Shown piece by piece: positions 18,294 through 31,998 of a DNA stretch of 64,000 nt. Under the pieces are notes generated by a model, which saw nothing but the letters and a program-made list of their open reading frames with translations, was not told the origin of the DNA and made no database searches. Origin of the DNA: Argentina anserina (Eukaryota; Streptophyta; Magnoliopsida; Rosales; Rosaceae); the NCBI RefSeq assembly GCF_933775445.1, contig NC_065873.1, forward strand, positions 26,970,001-27,034,000. The letters run 5' to 3'. Both the position numbers and the translations under genes were made by a program. The first letter of the stretch is position 1; every line of letters begins with the position of its first letter.

Positions 18294-21200
18294 TTTAATA
18301 ATGTCATCAATTATCTGAAAATTAAGACGGTAGGTGTGTAGGACCTTAAGTTTTTAGATACACTGAAGTCTACATTATGAATTGGACCAACATTCTAGGA
18401 CTATATCTAAATCCATGGCTCCATATATATGCCATGCCAAGTATACATTCACTAAATTTCCCCAACAATCATTTCCTGAATAATGGTACGTATATATGCA
18501 GATATGCTGCTCGATCTTCACTGAAATTCCCTTTCTACTAGCTATATATCGATCAATAATAAATTTCAAATAAATACTCACTAAGTAGGAGAAAAAAAAA
18601 AGGATGCATGACAATGCAAGTCGATATCAAATTGCAGCTGGCCAGAAGTATATTAAGGATGGAAGTAACTGGGCTCTTAAAACTGTTACACAGCTTAAGA
18701 CCTTAAGTCATCATAATCAAAGGTTAAATCTTAAATAGTAACTTTCATATATAACTGCCGGAAAACTACAGGTATAACCGTATAAGCTTTATTCCGATGT
18801 GAAAGAAAGAACAGGCATTAAAATAATAAGCAAGATAAAAGGAAAATTGCAGAGATCTGGATCGACAAGCCAAAAATGAAATGATTCCAGTGGTATGATG
18901 ACCCTCAACTTCATATCATCATATCAAAGTCCCCATAATGAAAAGCTTAGTTGCAAAGTCCTTCGATAAAATGAGTACTTTATAGATTAGACATGGCTGA
19001 GCAGATCAGCTTTGTTACTTTGCAAGAACAGCCTCGTGGATTATAGAAGAGGCCTCATTTCACAGGGCCACCGCCACCACTCCCAATTACCATCAAGATC
19101 AATATGTGTACTATTTTGGCATATGTTTGCTGATTATGACTTTCCCTTTTCACTCACTCTAACAAATTAGACTAATGCATCGTGTCCATTATGAAATGGG
19201 TGTTGCTAAATGTACCTAGTAAATTTAAATTTTTTATGGTACCTCAGCATGAATATTTTTTCCTTAGATTTCCAACTGTAACCCTATTTCTATTTTCTTT
19301 TTCTAAGAACCTATTATTTCCTCACTTTCTCTTCCTTGAAACTGTGCATCATCAGATATTCAAATTATGTGTGCTGATCGACCTCACTAATTTGTTAATA
19401 CTTGAATTGTTGAAAGTCTCCAACTAAGGGTTGCTTTCTCTGCTCTAAACACCCGTGTTGCATTCTGAGATAGTTTCAACAATTTATCAAACTTCAAATG
19501 GTCTTGGAGATTCTTATTATTTGAGTACTGACTTATGATGAATAAATTCATGTTGAGAGGAAAATAGATGATGAGAGGAATGACAATTGAAGCAAGTATA
19601 GCAAAACAATTGCAGAAAGGAAGTCTCTATAAACTAGACAACGTAGGATCTGGGAATTGTAGTAAGCTTTAATTAATCAACATATATACACCCATCTAAT
19701 CCAATTATGTACAATTTGGCTATTATATATGGATCAATGATCAAATGGAGAATTGAACCGATTCTTTGCAAACTGAAGCGGGATTGAACTGGAAGCGCTG
19801 CTGGGTACAATTGCAACTGGGGGTAAAGTATGACATAAATGATTATTTTTAATTTGTTGGGTATATTTAGAAATTGACCGGGTACATTTAGACGTACCTT
19901 TATGAAATAGCAATAATCATTTTTTACCTCGTGAATTAGATCATCACGATATTGAAACTTAATTATGCCAGAGAGAACGGTCGGTTGAGACATAGGCTAG
20001 CTTGGGGTATATATTAAGCAACTGTTTGATATGTTGTATGTGTCTGATCCATTCCTACGATTATATATTTTGGCCACTTAGTAAGCAGGCAAAATTCTAA
20101 TGCCCGGGCAATTAGTTGTCATATATTTACCTCCATGCCCAGTTTTGTTTATTTATGGTTGGTCAAACATATTAGTTAGTATATATATAAGATCGAACTA
20201 ACGTGCATGGAATTAGAATAAGATCGAGGGGATCGGAGCTAGCAAAACTAGTTATACGTACACAGCCTGATCGTACGTATTCAGTCATTTTGAACATTTT
20301 CAGCTATTCATGGATTGTGAAATGCATGCCTCAACATCATCAACTGAAAATTGCAATGTTTTGACTATACCATATATGGTTGCATCACACTTCAAACATG
20401 TCGATCGAGATATATGATTCAATTATTGAGACATTGATGCCTTGATAAAGACTGTATACCGCGAATTAATGAGATGCATGTTAATTATACATCTTGACAA
20501 TTCTTATATGTGATTAGTGTTTGTTGACATTCATGTCAGGATATTTATTGCTGTACATGTTTAATTTTAGTTCACACATGCACAGAGCTAGCCTATGGTA
20601 TGTATTATCTAATTTATAAGTATGTAATCACTTAATGTGGCTTACTTATTTGTATATGTTTGTTATCATGAGAGATATAGAATATTTCGAGCAGCTTGTT
20701 GCAATAAGACTATAGAGAAGAAAATAATACAAGAAAAGAATCTTGAGATATCTGAAAGACTTGATAATTTTGTAATCAGGAAGGCTGGTTAGTATCAAAT
20801 CAGACTTTTAATCCACATCTACTTCCATCTAAAAAGGAAAAGCTCTCCCTTGATCATATATTGCAATCACAGACTTCTGATGGTAATTGTATGTAATTTA
20901 ATATAGTAAGTATAAATGCTATTATATAGTTTCTATTTCCTACAAGCTGATGTCTTATAAGAAAAGAACGAAATGACCCCTCCATACTTCTAGCTGTGGC
21001 GAAGCACATTGCCACACTGTTGTATTCACTAAGGGCAACGCAGTAAGGTCGCTTCACAAGTTTGAAATCAATAACTAATTGATTAGTTGATTATTACAAA
21101 AAAAATCTGATTAATTAAGCATGAAAATAGGTCTCATCCTCTTGCCATGTTGTGCTTGGAAGTCATTCTCACGTGGTTGTGGGTGCCGTGTCCATATCTC

Positions 21201-21830
21201 ATTGTTTTGTTATTCTCTTCAATTGGTGTTGGACCATTTAGTTTTCATTTCACCTCTTTCTTAGAATTAGTTATGCCATTTTGAGTGAGCACATATATAT
21301 ATATGTATATATATTTGTGTGTCATTTTTCCATATCCTATACATTTGTTTACTTCCATCCAATATATCAAATCATGGAAGCTAGCTAGCTTTCCCACTCA
21401 AGCACCCATTGATCCAATATTCATGTTAACAAAACATTAAGCTATGAACTAAGCATGAACTTTGAATCCAAAATAAGATATTGCATATTCTAAAAACGAA
21501 ACATATATATATATATATAGCAAGATCCAAAATGGTCTGAGAGAAAAAAGAAACAAGAACCAAATCATGAAGGGTATATGAATTTCAGAGTCTAAGAAAT
21601 GCCTCATATATAATATTCATCTTCATAATCTGAAACACATTTAACTTAGTTGGCAAACATGTGATTTAGGCAGCCTTTGCCTTCTAAAATCTAAATAAAC
21701 AAACACCCCCCACAACCCATATTTAATGTTCCACCTCATACTTGTCACTTGGACCTCCATGCATATAGTTTCCTCTGAACCAGCTGGCTACAAATATAAA
21801 TCTCAAATCTTGCCTCAGTCAACATCATCT
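18294..21830. other. Long AT-rich intergenic stretch
   Basis: I see no supported gene in this stretch; the open frames are short and unlike any family I know. It contains an AT microsatellite near 21290-21315 and another near 21503-21520. Confidence 0.45.
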
Positions 21831-22579
21831 CCATCTTTGATAAAATACCAACATATATACAAAGTTAGAACCCTTCAATATTTCTTGGGATTTCTTAGGT
21901 AATGCAATTTATGTCATCCTCCTCTATTTATTTCCTCATTCAATTCTGATATTCCATGTAACAAACCAGGGGCATTCTCGGAAAGGCAGCCGAGTCGGTG
22001 GTGCCGTGGTGCTGTATTCGTAGATTGAAGAGGGCTTAAAAGAGAAAGGTCGTTGGGTTGATGATGACGCAAAGAGAGGCAAGTTACACCACCCTGTATG
22101 TGTCTCTGTTCATCTAGCTTTTCACCTTTCACTGAGTTTATATACCATCTCTGTCTCTCTGCCTCTTAAAAAAAAAACGATGGTGTGGTGAAGCTTCAGA
22201 ACTGAGTTTGCAGAAACCATTGAATTGCTATTGTAAATTAAGGTAGGACGTGCATTTCTCCCAAGTTGTGTTATTGTTCCCAAGGCAATCCAGCTCAAAT
22301 CCCGAGCGTTTTGTTACAGGGGTTTTGGTGCTTTTATACATTTTAACTTCACCATGAACGAGGAAGCCATGGATTGGAGGGTGATTACTGTTTGGTAGCA
22401 TTGAAGTTCGCTCTCTTAAGAAATGAGCTTTGCTCTGTGAAAAGGGTCTGATTCTGAGTTTCTCTGATCTTTATTTATGGCAATTCATCGCTGCGTCTCA
22501 GTTGAATTTGACAGTGATGAAGTTATTGAATCTGTTTGATCAGTGTGTTGCTTGCAGAGATTAAGACAAGGCTGGAAAA
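21831..22579 (+). other. Probable 5' leader and leader intron of the DUF547 gene
   Basis: CT-rich leader-like sequence followed by a plausible acceptor (TGCTTGCAG ending at 22557) about 20 bases before the ATG. No protein with recognisable motifs is found here. A short upstream ATG at 22353 would give an ORF of 15 codons if it is not removed by splicing. Confidence 0.4.
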
Positions 22580-25500
22580 ATGAATACAAGAGTCAGTACA
22601 AAGCTGCAGTCCATGAAAGCTCCAACCAAGAAGAATGAGAAAGTAATTTGCTTTCCCAGTTTATTTTATTATACTTCGTTTCTGGAAATGATTTCACACT
22701 GTTGGAGGAGCCTAAATTGCTCTGATTTGAACTTGCTTTCACTGTTATTTTCACCCTAAAATTTGGCTTTGAATCCATGAGGAGCCTCCAGATAGTGTTC
22801 AAGTCTCTTAGAATTCTTATTAGGTTGACATCTTTGGTAGAATTCCGTGATGGGTCTTCTGCTTTAGACTGAGTCATTGCTTTGTCTTCATCATTTTTCT
22901 AAATTCTAATTAACTGTGTCTGTCCTCTGCCTCAGAAAATTTTCTGGGGAAAGTTGATTGCTGTCTTTCCCAATTCTTCTTTGACTCTCCTGATTATGAG
23001 AGTGGTTTTCAACGCAAGAGTATAGAGAAGTTAGCTTCTTTGAATAAATTTCATTAAGGATTGTTCATTTATGTGAGCCTTTTCTGTTAGTTCTTTCTTT
23101 TTCTTATTGTTTGTTCTGTTTTTCCTTTCCTTTTATTAAAGGATATCAAGGTAGAAGAAATGCAAGGGAGTAAAGAAAGGAATACTACAAATGCAATCAG
23201 CCTTGGAAGAGCTTCAAGAAGAGAGAAAAAATTGGCTCTACAACAAGATGTGTGTAAATTCTTTTCGTTTTCAAGTTTTGTAATTGCAGATACTATTTCA
23301 ATATGATTATTGAGTTCTTCAGAATTGTAATGTGTAGGTTGATAAGCTAAAGAAGAAGCTTAGACATGAAGAGAATGTACACAGAGCTTTGCAGAGGGCA
23401 TTCGATAGACCCCTGGGAGCCCTACCTCGTCTACCACCTTATCTGCCTTCTAATGTAAGTATTTTACTGCTCTCCTAGACTCCTCTATTGCTCTATCATT
23501 GTGTTCTTGCATCATTTTTTAATTTTTAACTACTTGAAAATCATAGGGAGAAAGTATTTTAAAGTATTGAGCTTAAAGGAGTGACAATTTCGAATTTGTA
23601 GACATTAGAGCTTCTTGCTGAGGTTGCTGTTTTGGAAGAGGAAGTTGTTCGTCTTGAGGAACAAGTCGTGCATTTTAGGAAGGACTTATATGAGGAAGCT
23701 GTCAACATATCAACCTCCAAGAGGTGCTTAGAATACTCAGCTGAATTATGTGATTCACACCGTAAAAAGAATCCAAAATTTCAAGGTCAAAGAGTGGACA
23801 ATAATACCGTGGTGAAGCATTTGCCATGCCCTTCTGGTAAGCTATGGTTTGATCCTTCTGGTTAACTGTAAATCATGCCCCTTTTCTAGTGTTCATTTTC
23901 TTTTCTTTTCTTTTATTTTTCAAAAAAAGAGGAAGCAGGACATGAGGATGTTGATGTTTTTTGTTGTCAATGTAGATGATAAGCAGGGGAAAGAGAATCA
24001 ATCATCTAACCCTTCTATGAAGAACAACAAGAAATCCTTGATCCATAGCAATGTGCAAGTTAGGACACCAGTGAAGAGACCCCCAGTTGATCCCAAAATA
24101 GCACAGAAGCGTTTAGATTCTCCAAAACTACAGGTACATAACACACTTCAAAGTTCAAACCAATTTTTATGAAGTTACTCGAGTTTGTATGCAAGTGCAA
24201 TTGACATAGTTTCCTTTATTCTTCAGTTAGAGGTTAAACTACCAGAAGAAGCGAGTGCAGAAGTAAGACTTCCTAGTATTCCAGAAAAAAAGCTATCTGT
24301 AGATGACACCCCAAACAGAATATCTGAAAATATTCTGAAGTGCTTATCAAGCATTCTCATGAGAATGAGTATAGCAAAGGGAACTACAGAAAGCCAGCCT
24401 TCCTTTTCAAGTTTAGGAGTTCAAGAAAGCAATGAAAGACCAGAAATCTGGGATCCTTATGGTATCTATTCTGAATTTGGAAAGAGAGATATTGGTCCAT
24501 ATAAGCAATTATATGCAGTTGAAGCCCATTCCATAAATCTTAATCGAACAGCAAGCTCTTTGTTCGTGCTCCGAAGACTGAAGTAAGTTTTCTGTTCAGA
24601 GTTGCATGATATGCTATAAATCTAGGAGTTCAACTAATTTTCTCCTCTTGGCTGGTTTCTCAGATTACTGTTCGGAAAACTTGCGTCCGTAAATTTGAAA
24701 AGCCTCAGTCATCAAGAAAAGCTTGCCTTTTGGATCAATATCTACAATTCCTGTATGATGAATGTATGTATGGAATCTTTGCAAACTTAATGATTCTTTT
24801 ATATGTGGAAACTACAGCCATTAAAAGAAATTCTTATGTGACAATTTAAATTTCTTTTATGGCACTAGCAATATAGTCTGCAGTTGTTTTTTGTTTTTCG
24901 ATGCATTTTCTTTGCTATTGTTATGATTCTTTTTCAATGTGCTCTACTCCAATGCTTCAGGCTTTCCTAGAACACGGAATACCAGAAAGGCCTGAAATAA
25001 TTGTCACGTTGATGCAGAAGGTATTGAATATTAAATATTCTAATGTCCTACTATCCTATTATATTTACAACTAAAGTTGAATTTCTACATACCTACATTG
25101 CAAATAGTTGATCCTTTTCATCACTGATTGATGTACTTGACTTTCAGGCAACTATAAATGTTGGAGGACACTTGCTCAGTGCAATAACTATAGAGCATTT
25201 TATCTTGAGACTTCCATATCACTCAAAATATGTAAGTAGTACCAGTGTCCACTCCAGAACTCTACTGATATACACAGATTTTTTTTTTCTGTTCTCTTAT
25301 CCTTACCTGTACTTCTGACCAGACCTTCTCCAAGGGTGCAAAGAATGATGAGAAGACAGCAAGAAGTATTTTCGCACTGGAATTATCTGAACCGCTGGTA
25401 ACATTTGCTCTATCATGTGGAAGCTGGTCCTCCCCTGCTGTAAGTTGTACATGCATGGACCATCTAATAATGGGACTGCAATGAGTTATTGACATTAACA

Positions 25501-25826
25501 ATAATATCTGATCTATGCAAATGTAGGTAAGAGTTTACACAGCATCCCAAGTTGAGAATGAACTAGAGGTGGCAAAAAGAGAGTATTTGCAGGCGGCAGT
25601 TGGAATTTCATCGAATAAGTTTGCAATCCCAAAGCTTTTGGATTGGTACCTTCCTGATTTTGCAAAGGATTTAGAGTCATTGCTGGATTGGATCTGCCTT
25701 CAGTTACCTAGTGAACTAGGAAAAGAAGCGATCAAGTTTCTTGAAGGAGCCAAAACTGATCCTCATTCACAGTTTGTCCAAATCATGCCCTATGAATTCA
25801 GCTTTAGGTATCTTCTACACACATGA
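22580..25826 (+). CDS. Leucine-zipper plus DUF547 domain protein
   Basis: Eleven exons: 22580-22642, 23142-23249, 23338-23454, 23602-23836, 23976-24133, 24227-24582, 24664-24763, 24961-25020, 25148-25231, 25323-25439, 25527-25826 (1,698 nt, 565 aa). All junction phases fit. Residues 22-170 hold a heptad-rich coiled coil with the segment [20 protein letters not shown], which matches the ternary-complex-factor MIP1 leucine-zipper family (PF14389). A charged, probably disordered linker follows. The C-terminal half from about residue 330 contains DUF547, with [20 protein letters not shown] and [18 protein letters not shown]. The biochemical role of DUF547 is unknown. A 5' UTR intron ending near 22557 is likely. 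Nothing in the frame looks broken. Confidence 0.9.
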
Positions 25827-26125
25827 ATCTGAATGCATGATGTGAAGGGTGTTGGGGTTAATTACCGATTTGTACAGAGCTATAGATATATAAATATATC
25901 GAAATTACATGTATAATATGTGGTTATATCTGCTCCTTTTTTTTTTCTTTACCTGTAAGTAATGATGAGATGAATGCATTTTTGGGATTTCACAATGTAT
26001 ACACATTACACGTTTCTTGAGTCGGAAGTTTCAGTTTTCTGACCAATGCATAATGAGAGGTGAAACTTGTTTCGCAAACAACAGCAGACCGACACCGTCA
26101 AAAATAGGACCTTCCGAGCACATTA

Positions 26126-26144
26126 AGAGAGAGAGAGAGAGAGA
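26126..26144. repeat. (AG)n microsatellite
   Basis: About nine AG units downstream of the DUF547 gene. Confidence 0.9.
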
Positions 26145-27606
26145 TCGGAAAGAGACACCAGAATGCAGAACTGTAAAAATAAATGGATTAAGTAACAATG
26201 CAGCTAGTTAAGAATGCAGAACAGTAAATGCTAAAGGGACTTTCATCAATTAGAAGCTAGGAACAGTTTCCAGTTTGTCTTGAGTTGTTAAAGTGGAGCA
26301 GTAGTTATGATCTGCAGCAGAAGAATCTAAAGATTGGCTTGCATGCTTGAGGAAAAATCTGATTAGAAACAAGTTGGAGTGGTCCTAAAGGGCATGTTAT
26401 GATATGGTCCAATCTATGAGCCACATCGAAACAAAGAACAAATCTCTTTTAGACTCACTTCTGTGCTAGAAGCTACGAGAGCACGAGGCCTGAGAAGGAC
26501 GTTACCTGAGGCCAAATTTAAGAGGGAAAACTGAAGAAGGCCTACAGTTCTGCAAAGTGCTAATACAAGAGAAGAAGTAACACGGTTTGATTTTGCTATG
26601 ACGTTAATTTCAGGGATCAGAGACGTTCTGTGTTTGTGAAAAGGACTTGGGTTTTGCAAAACCCGTGATAAGTCGGACCACCCCCCACCCCACTTCATTG
26701 AAGCATTTGTTTGTGTCGATATGAAGGATCAATATCTAGTAAGACTAGTATAGAGGAAAGGCTTGAGGCTCAACACTACAAGATTTGGACCCAGTTTCTG
26801 GTCATTTGGTCACCTTGTTCTAAGTCATCTAATTGTCTACGTAAGTTGTTTAACTATTTGTGATTACTGATTAGTGTTTTGAGAACAGGATCTTGATTTA
26901 TAGAATTCTGGGCTTTGGGCCTGCATGGGCTATATAGATATATAGGGAAATCAGGGATGCTTGCTTGTGTACGCTCTCACATTAGCCTTTTTCTAGAATA
27001 CATAGCATAAGCATACTTAGCTAATTAGTTGATATTTGACTCGATCTCTAATCTTTTATATAATCTAAAGTTATAGAAACCGTTGAAAAGAAGTGATAGA
27101 AAACAAAACCAACCTAAAAACAAACAAGAAAATAAGAATAAAGGGGATTAGTCGATCTAATTTGAGCACGTTTGACATGAAAATGAAAAAACAAAACACT
27201 TGACATGGGAGTTGGCGAGATGCGGGTGTTTTCTGTAGGCTGCCTCACACTGTACTTTGTATTATTCGACAACGCAATTTGACCTAATTAACTGGCATAA
27301 AAAAATTGACCTAATTAACCTGCCATATATAGCTACTTAATTATCGGTCATGTCCTAATTCTATGCTAGCTCTGTGGATAATTCAGACTTGGTATACTAT
27401 TTAAGAGGGAGTATAAGGAGTACGTTAAAGAGCCTCCGTCTAGAACAAGCTAAGGTGGTGATCATCACCGTCGGCTAATACACATACAGAGTTACAGACG
27501 TTGATGTCTAGCCTAGCCAAGCCAAATCAACCACGATAGACCCTTTTTGTTTCTACAGTTGTAAAATATATGTACGTGAAAAATGTGTATTTTTTAATCG
27601 GATATA

Positions 27607-27623
27607 TGTGTGTGTGTGTGTGT
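27607..27623. repeat. (TG)n microsatellite
   Basis: Eight TG units in intergenic DNA; a second, shorter TG tract lies about 100 bases further on. Confidence 0.85.
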
Positions 27624-30600
27624 TATGATTCATGATGCCCTTAACTAAGTAAACCTTTGTAAGCGCATACACACGTACAAATTAATACGATGCATGCTTG
27701 TAAATTTTGAACTAATTACATGTATGTGTGTGTGTGTATGTGATTAGAGCTGACCGCGTCTTGTAAATTATTGTTTTCTATTCCTTGCATTGTCAGTTGT
27801 CAACCAATTTAGATTCAACTTCCTGAGCTAGCTGTCCTTCTTTCTAGATGGTCTTTCCTGTATAATTTTCTTACATATAAGCGGTATATATAAGGGAGCA
27901 ACTATTTGTATGAACATGAAACAGATGCAAGGAATGTTTCAAATAGCAGAAAATCCAGATATGCACATAAGCTAATTATATCTCTTCCTCAGTTGTCAAA
28001 TTGAACTGTTTCTGAATTCGATTGAAGTAGTCTTGATATTAGTTAATTGATTCGTATATAAAGATATCATATATAAAGATATATGGAAGTCTCTCTCTTT
28101 TCTGTTTTAATTTGACCACAAGAAAAAAAAATAGGACGTCTTTGTTTGATTAGAGAATCTGCACGTAATATGTTCATACATAAAAGACAATATAAGAGCT
28201 GCCTAGAAGATCCCATTTGGATTACATTTTACAGGTACGATCCTTTCATTTTCGAGCTAACATGAAGTCCATGGAGCCATGGAGGTACTTAAAATGCATT
28301 ATTCTAATCCCTAATGAATGATCAGCTTGCTTATATTGATAATATATATGATTCCAGAGATCAAATATTTATATGGTGAATATAGAATATAGTATTGATC
28401 TTTCCATACCAACTCCAGAAATGAACACAAGAGCCCAGCCAAATTAATTTTAAGAAATAGAACTAGATGCATGCGACTGGACGGCAATTCTGATCTAAAT
28501 CTGTGTGTAACAAATCAATAGACAAATGATCGAGCACAAAAACGTGGATTCATCACAGTTAAATGACTTGAATCAACAAATAGAAATTAACACTTGCTGC
28601 CGGTTGAATCAGCATGTATGCATATGCATTAACCCGACGAGAAATTATTATATATACCCGCCACATATCTCACGTGACGTACCCCTTAATTATATGTAAA
28701 TAAACTTTTGTCATTTTCACCGCGTGCATATTAATTATACCATGACGTAATATAATTGACTGGTTACATCACATGACAGTGTCACGTGGTATAGCGGGTA
28801 CATAGAGTCATAGAATGATTACTCCCCTTGAGACCACGCCGGCTAAAACTTCCGGCAATCAAATTCGGTTAATTTTCTATTACTTTACAATTTTAGAATT
28901 TGGTTCGTGTATCTTTCACGATTTTAAAAAGAAAGAAAAGGAGTATGAGAAACCCTAAATCCAATATCAAGAAATTAATAACAGTATATATGTTAATTAC
29001 TTTCCATTCAAGATTCAGTTATAAGGAAATAAATTGAAAATGATAGATCGAAGCTAGGACAGGCACCTGTTAAGTGTAAATGATTCTAACAATGAGCCCT
29101 ACCAAATATTGTAGTTTCCATCAAAAAATCAATAAAAAGGGCGCATGTTTGCGTCACAACTTGACATTTTGTTAAGCTAATTTGTCAATGGTTAGATATC
29201 TCGGGGTCCGAAAAAGCCAGATATAGCTGCACCGAATAATCTTGCACATCTTGAAGAATTATCAGCCTCCAAAACTAAATCTAACAGTTTAATTTCTAGA
29301 AGTAATGAACAAATATACCAGAGACGTCGGGCCCTATATATTATGTTTCAGAAGTCTTGATATCAGAAGAGAAATGCGTACAAAAACATAATCAAATGTA
29401 TGCAACTTTATATATACACACACATATTCATCATGATTATTGTAAATCTTTGGTTGTTAATCAAGTATGATACCAAATACCTTCACTACATTTGTCCAAA
29501 CGTACAGTTGTAACTTGCAACCCAGTTATGCCAAATTTACTCTTAAACTTTACTACTTCATCATCTACAACTGGCTACCATCCAATGAAATAGGAGAAGT
29601 AAAAGATCCACATTAGTTTCGTCAACTAGTACTGTTGAACATGTTTTCATAAATCTTGTTGTTTTGGTTGGCCTTTACGAGTACATGCCAAACTCATAAG
29701 CTATTATTGGGACTCATCTCAAGTGAGGCAATCGACTACGTTGACTGCATGCCTTGTTTAAAATATTAAAACCAAAGCTTGGAGCTAAAGGCACAGGTGA
29801 ATTAGTGATGCCATTCATTACGCCATGCATGAGGATTAATCAGTTTTATACTTTTATTTCACTGACATATCGTGATTCAGGTACTTCAATTTTTTTTAAT
29901 AGTTCTTCATTCATGTATTTCAATTTGTTAGTGTCTACCCTTCTAGTTCTAAGTATCTAGAATTAAGGATAGTTTCACAATACGTTTTTACAAGGTTCAA
30001 AAAAGTTTTAGGCGATATGCATGCATATTAATTTTTATAATTAAAAATATATATTGCTTCATATTAATTTTCAAAATAACTTAAACTCAAAAATAACATT
30101 GCATTTTTACCATAGGTTATTAAAAGTTACATGGAGAAACAAGTCTATCTTGTGTTTGAATAATAACTAAAAGATACATGTTCAAGGTCTGTAGCACAAT
30201 CAGAAGTGCAACTTCTTTGTTTTTCGTCAAATAGCTCATCGGGCTAATTGAAGGAACAACAACACAGGTACCAAAAAATTTCTTTTATAATAGGTCAATA
30301 TTAATAAAATATGTGAAACAATTGTTCAACAATCATGTGAATATTATTTGATAAAAAATGTGAATATTAAAAAAGAACTTCAGGGTAGTTATATTGTAGA
30401 TGATAAATACAAAAACTAATTAACAATAAATAATAGAAATATCTAAATATTTATGACAGTCATTCTATTGCTACCACGTTCAAAGCAGAAGTCTGAACAT
30501 TTAAGACGATATATGGGATGAATTGCAAGACCTTCTAGCTTCAAAGGGATGAAATAATTGGATAACAAGGAACGAAAACAATTAAAGAAACACATGAATA

Positions 30601-30875
30601 TGATTTACAAGGTGGTAACATTGGTATGAGTTTAATATTATTCAACGTATACCTCGTGGCTCTACTTCAAGGAAAATGCAGGTACCCTAAAAAAACAAAA
30701 TTAACAAGGGAATGATGAACATTTGTCATGTGAGTTTTCATTGTTTTGTAGCGCAAGTAATAATAGAAAAGAACCTATCATTAGCTTGAAAGTAATAAAA
30801 GGCGGCTCATAATCATTCTCTTGGTCAACAATCTTTACCCTTCTCATTTCTCCGTCCCTTCCTCTCCCTTCCGTT

Positions 30876-30884
30876 CTATATATA
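30876..30884 (+). promoter_or_regulatory. TATA box of the DUF1645 gene
   Basis: CTATATATA lies 65-73 bases upstream of the ATG at 30949. A CT-rich initiator region follows, so the leader should be only about 40 bases. Confidence 0.65.
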
Positions 30885-30948
30885 GACTGCATTGTTCAGT
30901 TTCATCTGTCTCTGTTTATCTCAGAACCAAATCTCTTGTTCCTCAACC

Positions 30949-31998
30949 ATGGAGGTAGCTATACCCAGCAGACCGACGTTAGATTTCGACTTCAACAGCG
31001 CTCGATCTTCGCCTTGTGTAACTGCTCCTTCAACTCCGAGACGCTTTGGCGACTACAGTTTCTTGAGTGCTCCAACCAGTCCGTCTCGAATATCCGAGTT
31101 TTACAGAGAGTTTGATGAGTTCTCCGTGGTCAGTAGTAACTGGGAAGAAGAAGATGAAAGTGAACTTGCAGCACCACCCAAATCACCAAAAGCAGACGAC
31201 TTCGCCTTTGATGTTGGTGAGGAGGTAGATAGAGTTTCTCTCTCAGCTGAAGAGCTCTTCGATGGCGGCGTCATAAGACCTATGAAGCCTACTCCACCTC
31301 CTCAATCAACAAAGAAGATGAATATTTGTCAATCTCTTTCGCCCAGAAGGAGGAAAGATAGAGATCAGAATGGATATGAATTGCATAATTCGACAGGAAT
31401 GGAAACTCCCCAGAAGAGATCAACTGGTTCTTCACAGCAAGGAAGAGGAAGAGAGAGAGCTCCCGCACCCTTGTCTTCTTCGAGCCGCAGAGCTTCAAGA
31501 TCACTATCTCCTTTGAGGGTCTCAGAGTTTAACTGGGCAAAAGAAGAAGAAGAGCTCAAACGACAGCAAGCAGCGGCAAAGAGCGAGAACAAGCAACTAG
31601 CTACAAAGGGTTCATTAATTTCATCAGCTACTGCTGCTCTAAATAGTTATAAGGCTTCAAGAAAATGGAGGCTGAAAGATTTTCTGTTGTTTCGGAGCGC
31701 CTCAGAGGGCAGAGCAACAGATAAAGATCCCTTCAGCAAGTTCTCGAATCGGAAAAATGAGCTTGTGAAGACTGCCAGCTCCAGCTTCAAATCCATAGAC
31801 AGCCCGGCCTCTGTTTCGAGTTCAAGAAGAAGAGGACCTTCAGCACATGAGTTGCATTACACTGTGAACAAGGCAGTGTCCGAGGACATGAAGAAGAAGA
31901 CATTCTTGCCTTACAAACAAGGCATTCTGGGAAGATTGGCTTTTAATCCTGCTGTTCATTCTCTAGCTACTGGATTTGGAACTCTTTCTAAGTCCTGA
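30949..31998 (+). CDS. DUF1645 family protein
   Basis: Single-exon gene of 1,050 nt, 349 aa. The frame is open from 30892, but the codon there is TTG; the first ATG at 30949 has a strong context (ACCATGG) and sits well behind the TATA box. The N-terminus has the family's low-complexity pattern, with SSPCVTAPSTPRRFG and SAPTSPSRISEFYREF, followed by an acidic stretch. The middle is basic and Ser/Arg-rich, with the conserved KWRLKDFLLFRSASEGRA segment near residues 241-258. The C-terminus contains LPYKQGILGRLAFNP. The rice member SGL affects stress tolerance and grain length; the molecular function is unknown. It probably lacks globular catalytic domains and may be nuclear or cytosolic. Confidence 0.9.
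   Translation: MEVAIPSRPTLDFDFNSARSSPCVTAPSTPRRFGDYSFLSAPTSPSRISEFYREFDEFSVVSSNWEEEDESELAAPPKSPKADDFAFDVGEEVDRVSLSAEELFDGGVIRPMKPTPPPQSTKKMNICQSLSPRRRKDRDQNGYELHNSTGMETPQKRSTGSSQQGRGRERAPAPLSSSSRRASRSLSPLRVSEFNWAKEEEELKRQQAAAKSENKQLATKGSLISSATAALNSYKASRKWRLKDFLLFRSASEGRATDKDPFSKFSNRKNELVKTASSSFKSIDSPASVSSSRRRGPSAHELHYTVNKAVSEDMKKKTFLPYKQGILGRLAFNPAVHSLATGFGTLSKS

Larger units (their letters stand above)
25827..30870. other. 5-kb intergenic region
   Basis: AT-rich DNA without a supported gene. It contains a GA microsatellite at 26126-26144 and TG microsatellites at 27607-27623 and around 27725-27737. The open frames here are short and carry no known motif. I could not detect a microRNA hairpin by eye, but a folding search would be needed to exclude one. 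Confidence 0.45.

Noticed and set aside
18294..30870. Search by eye for conserved microRNA sequences and tRNA genes in the large gaps
   Set aside because: None of the common plant microRNA cores or tRNA box patterns was seen. Not exhaustive; a covariance-model and hairpin scan would decide.
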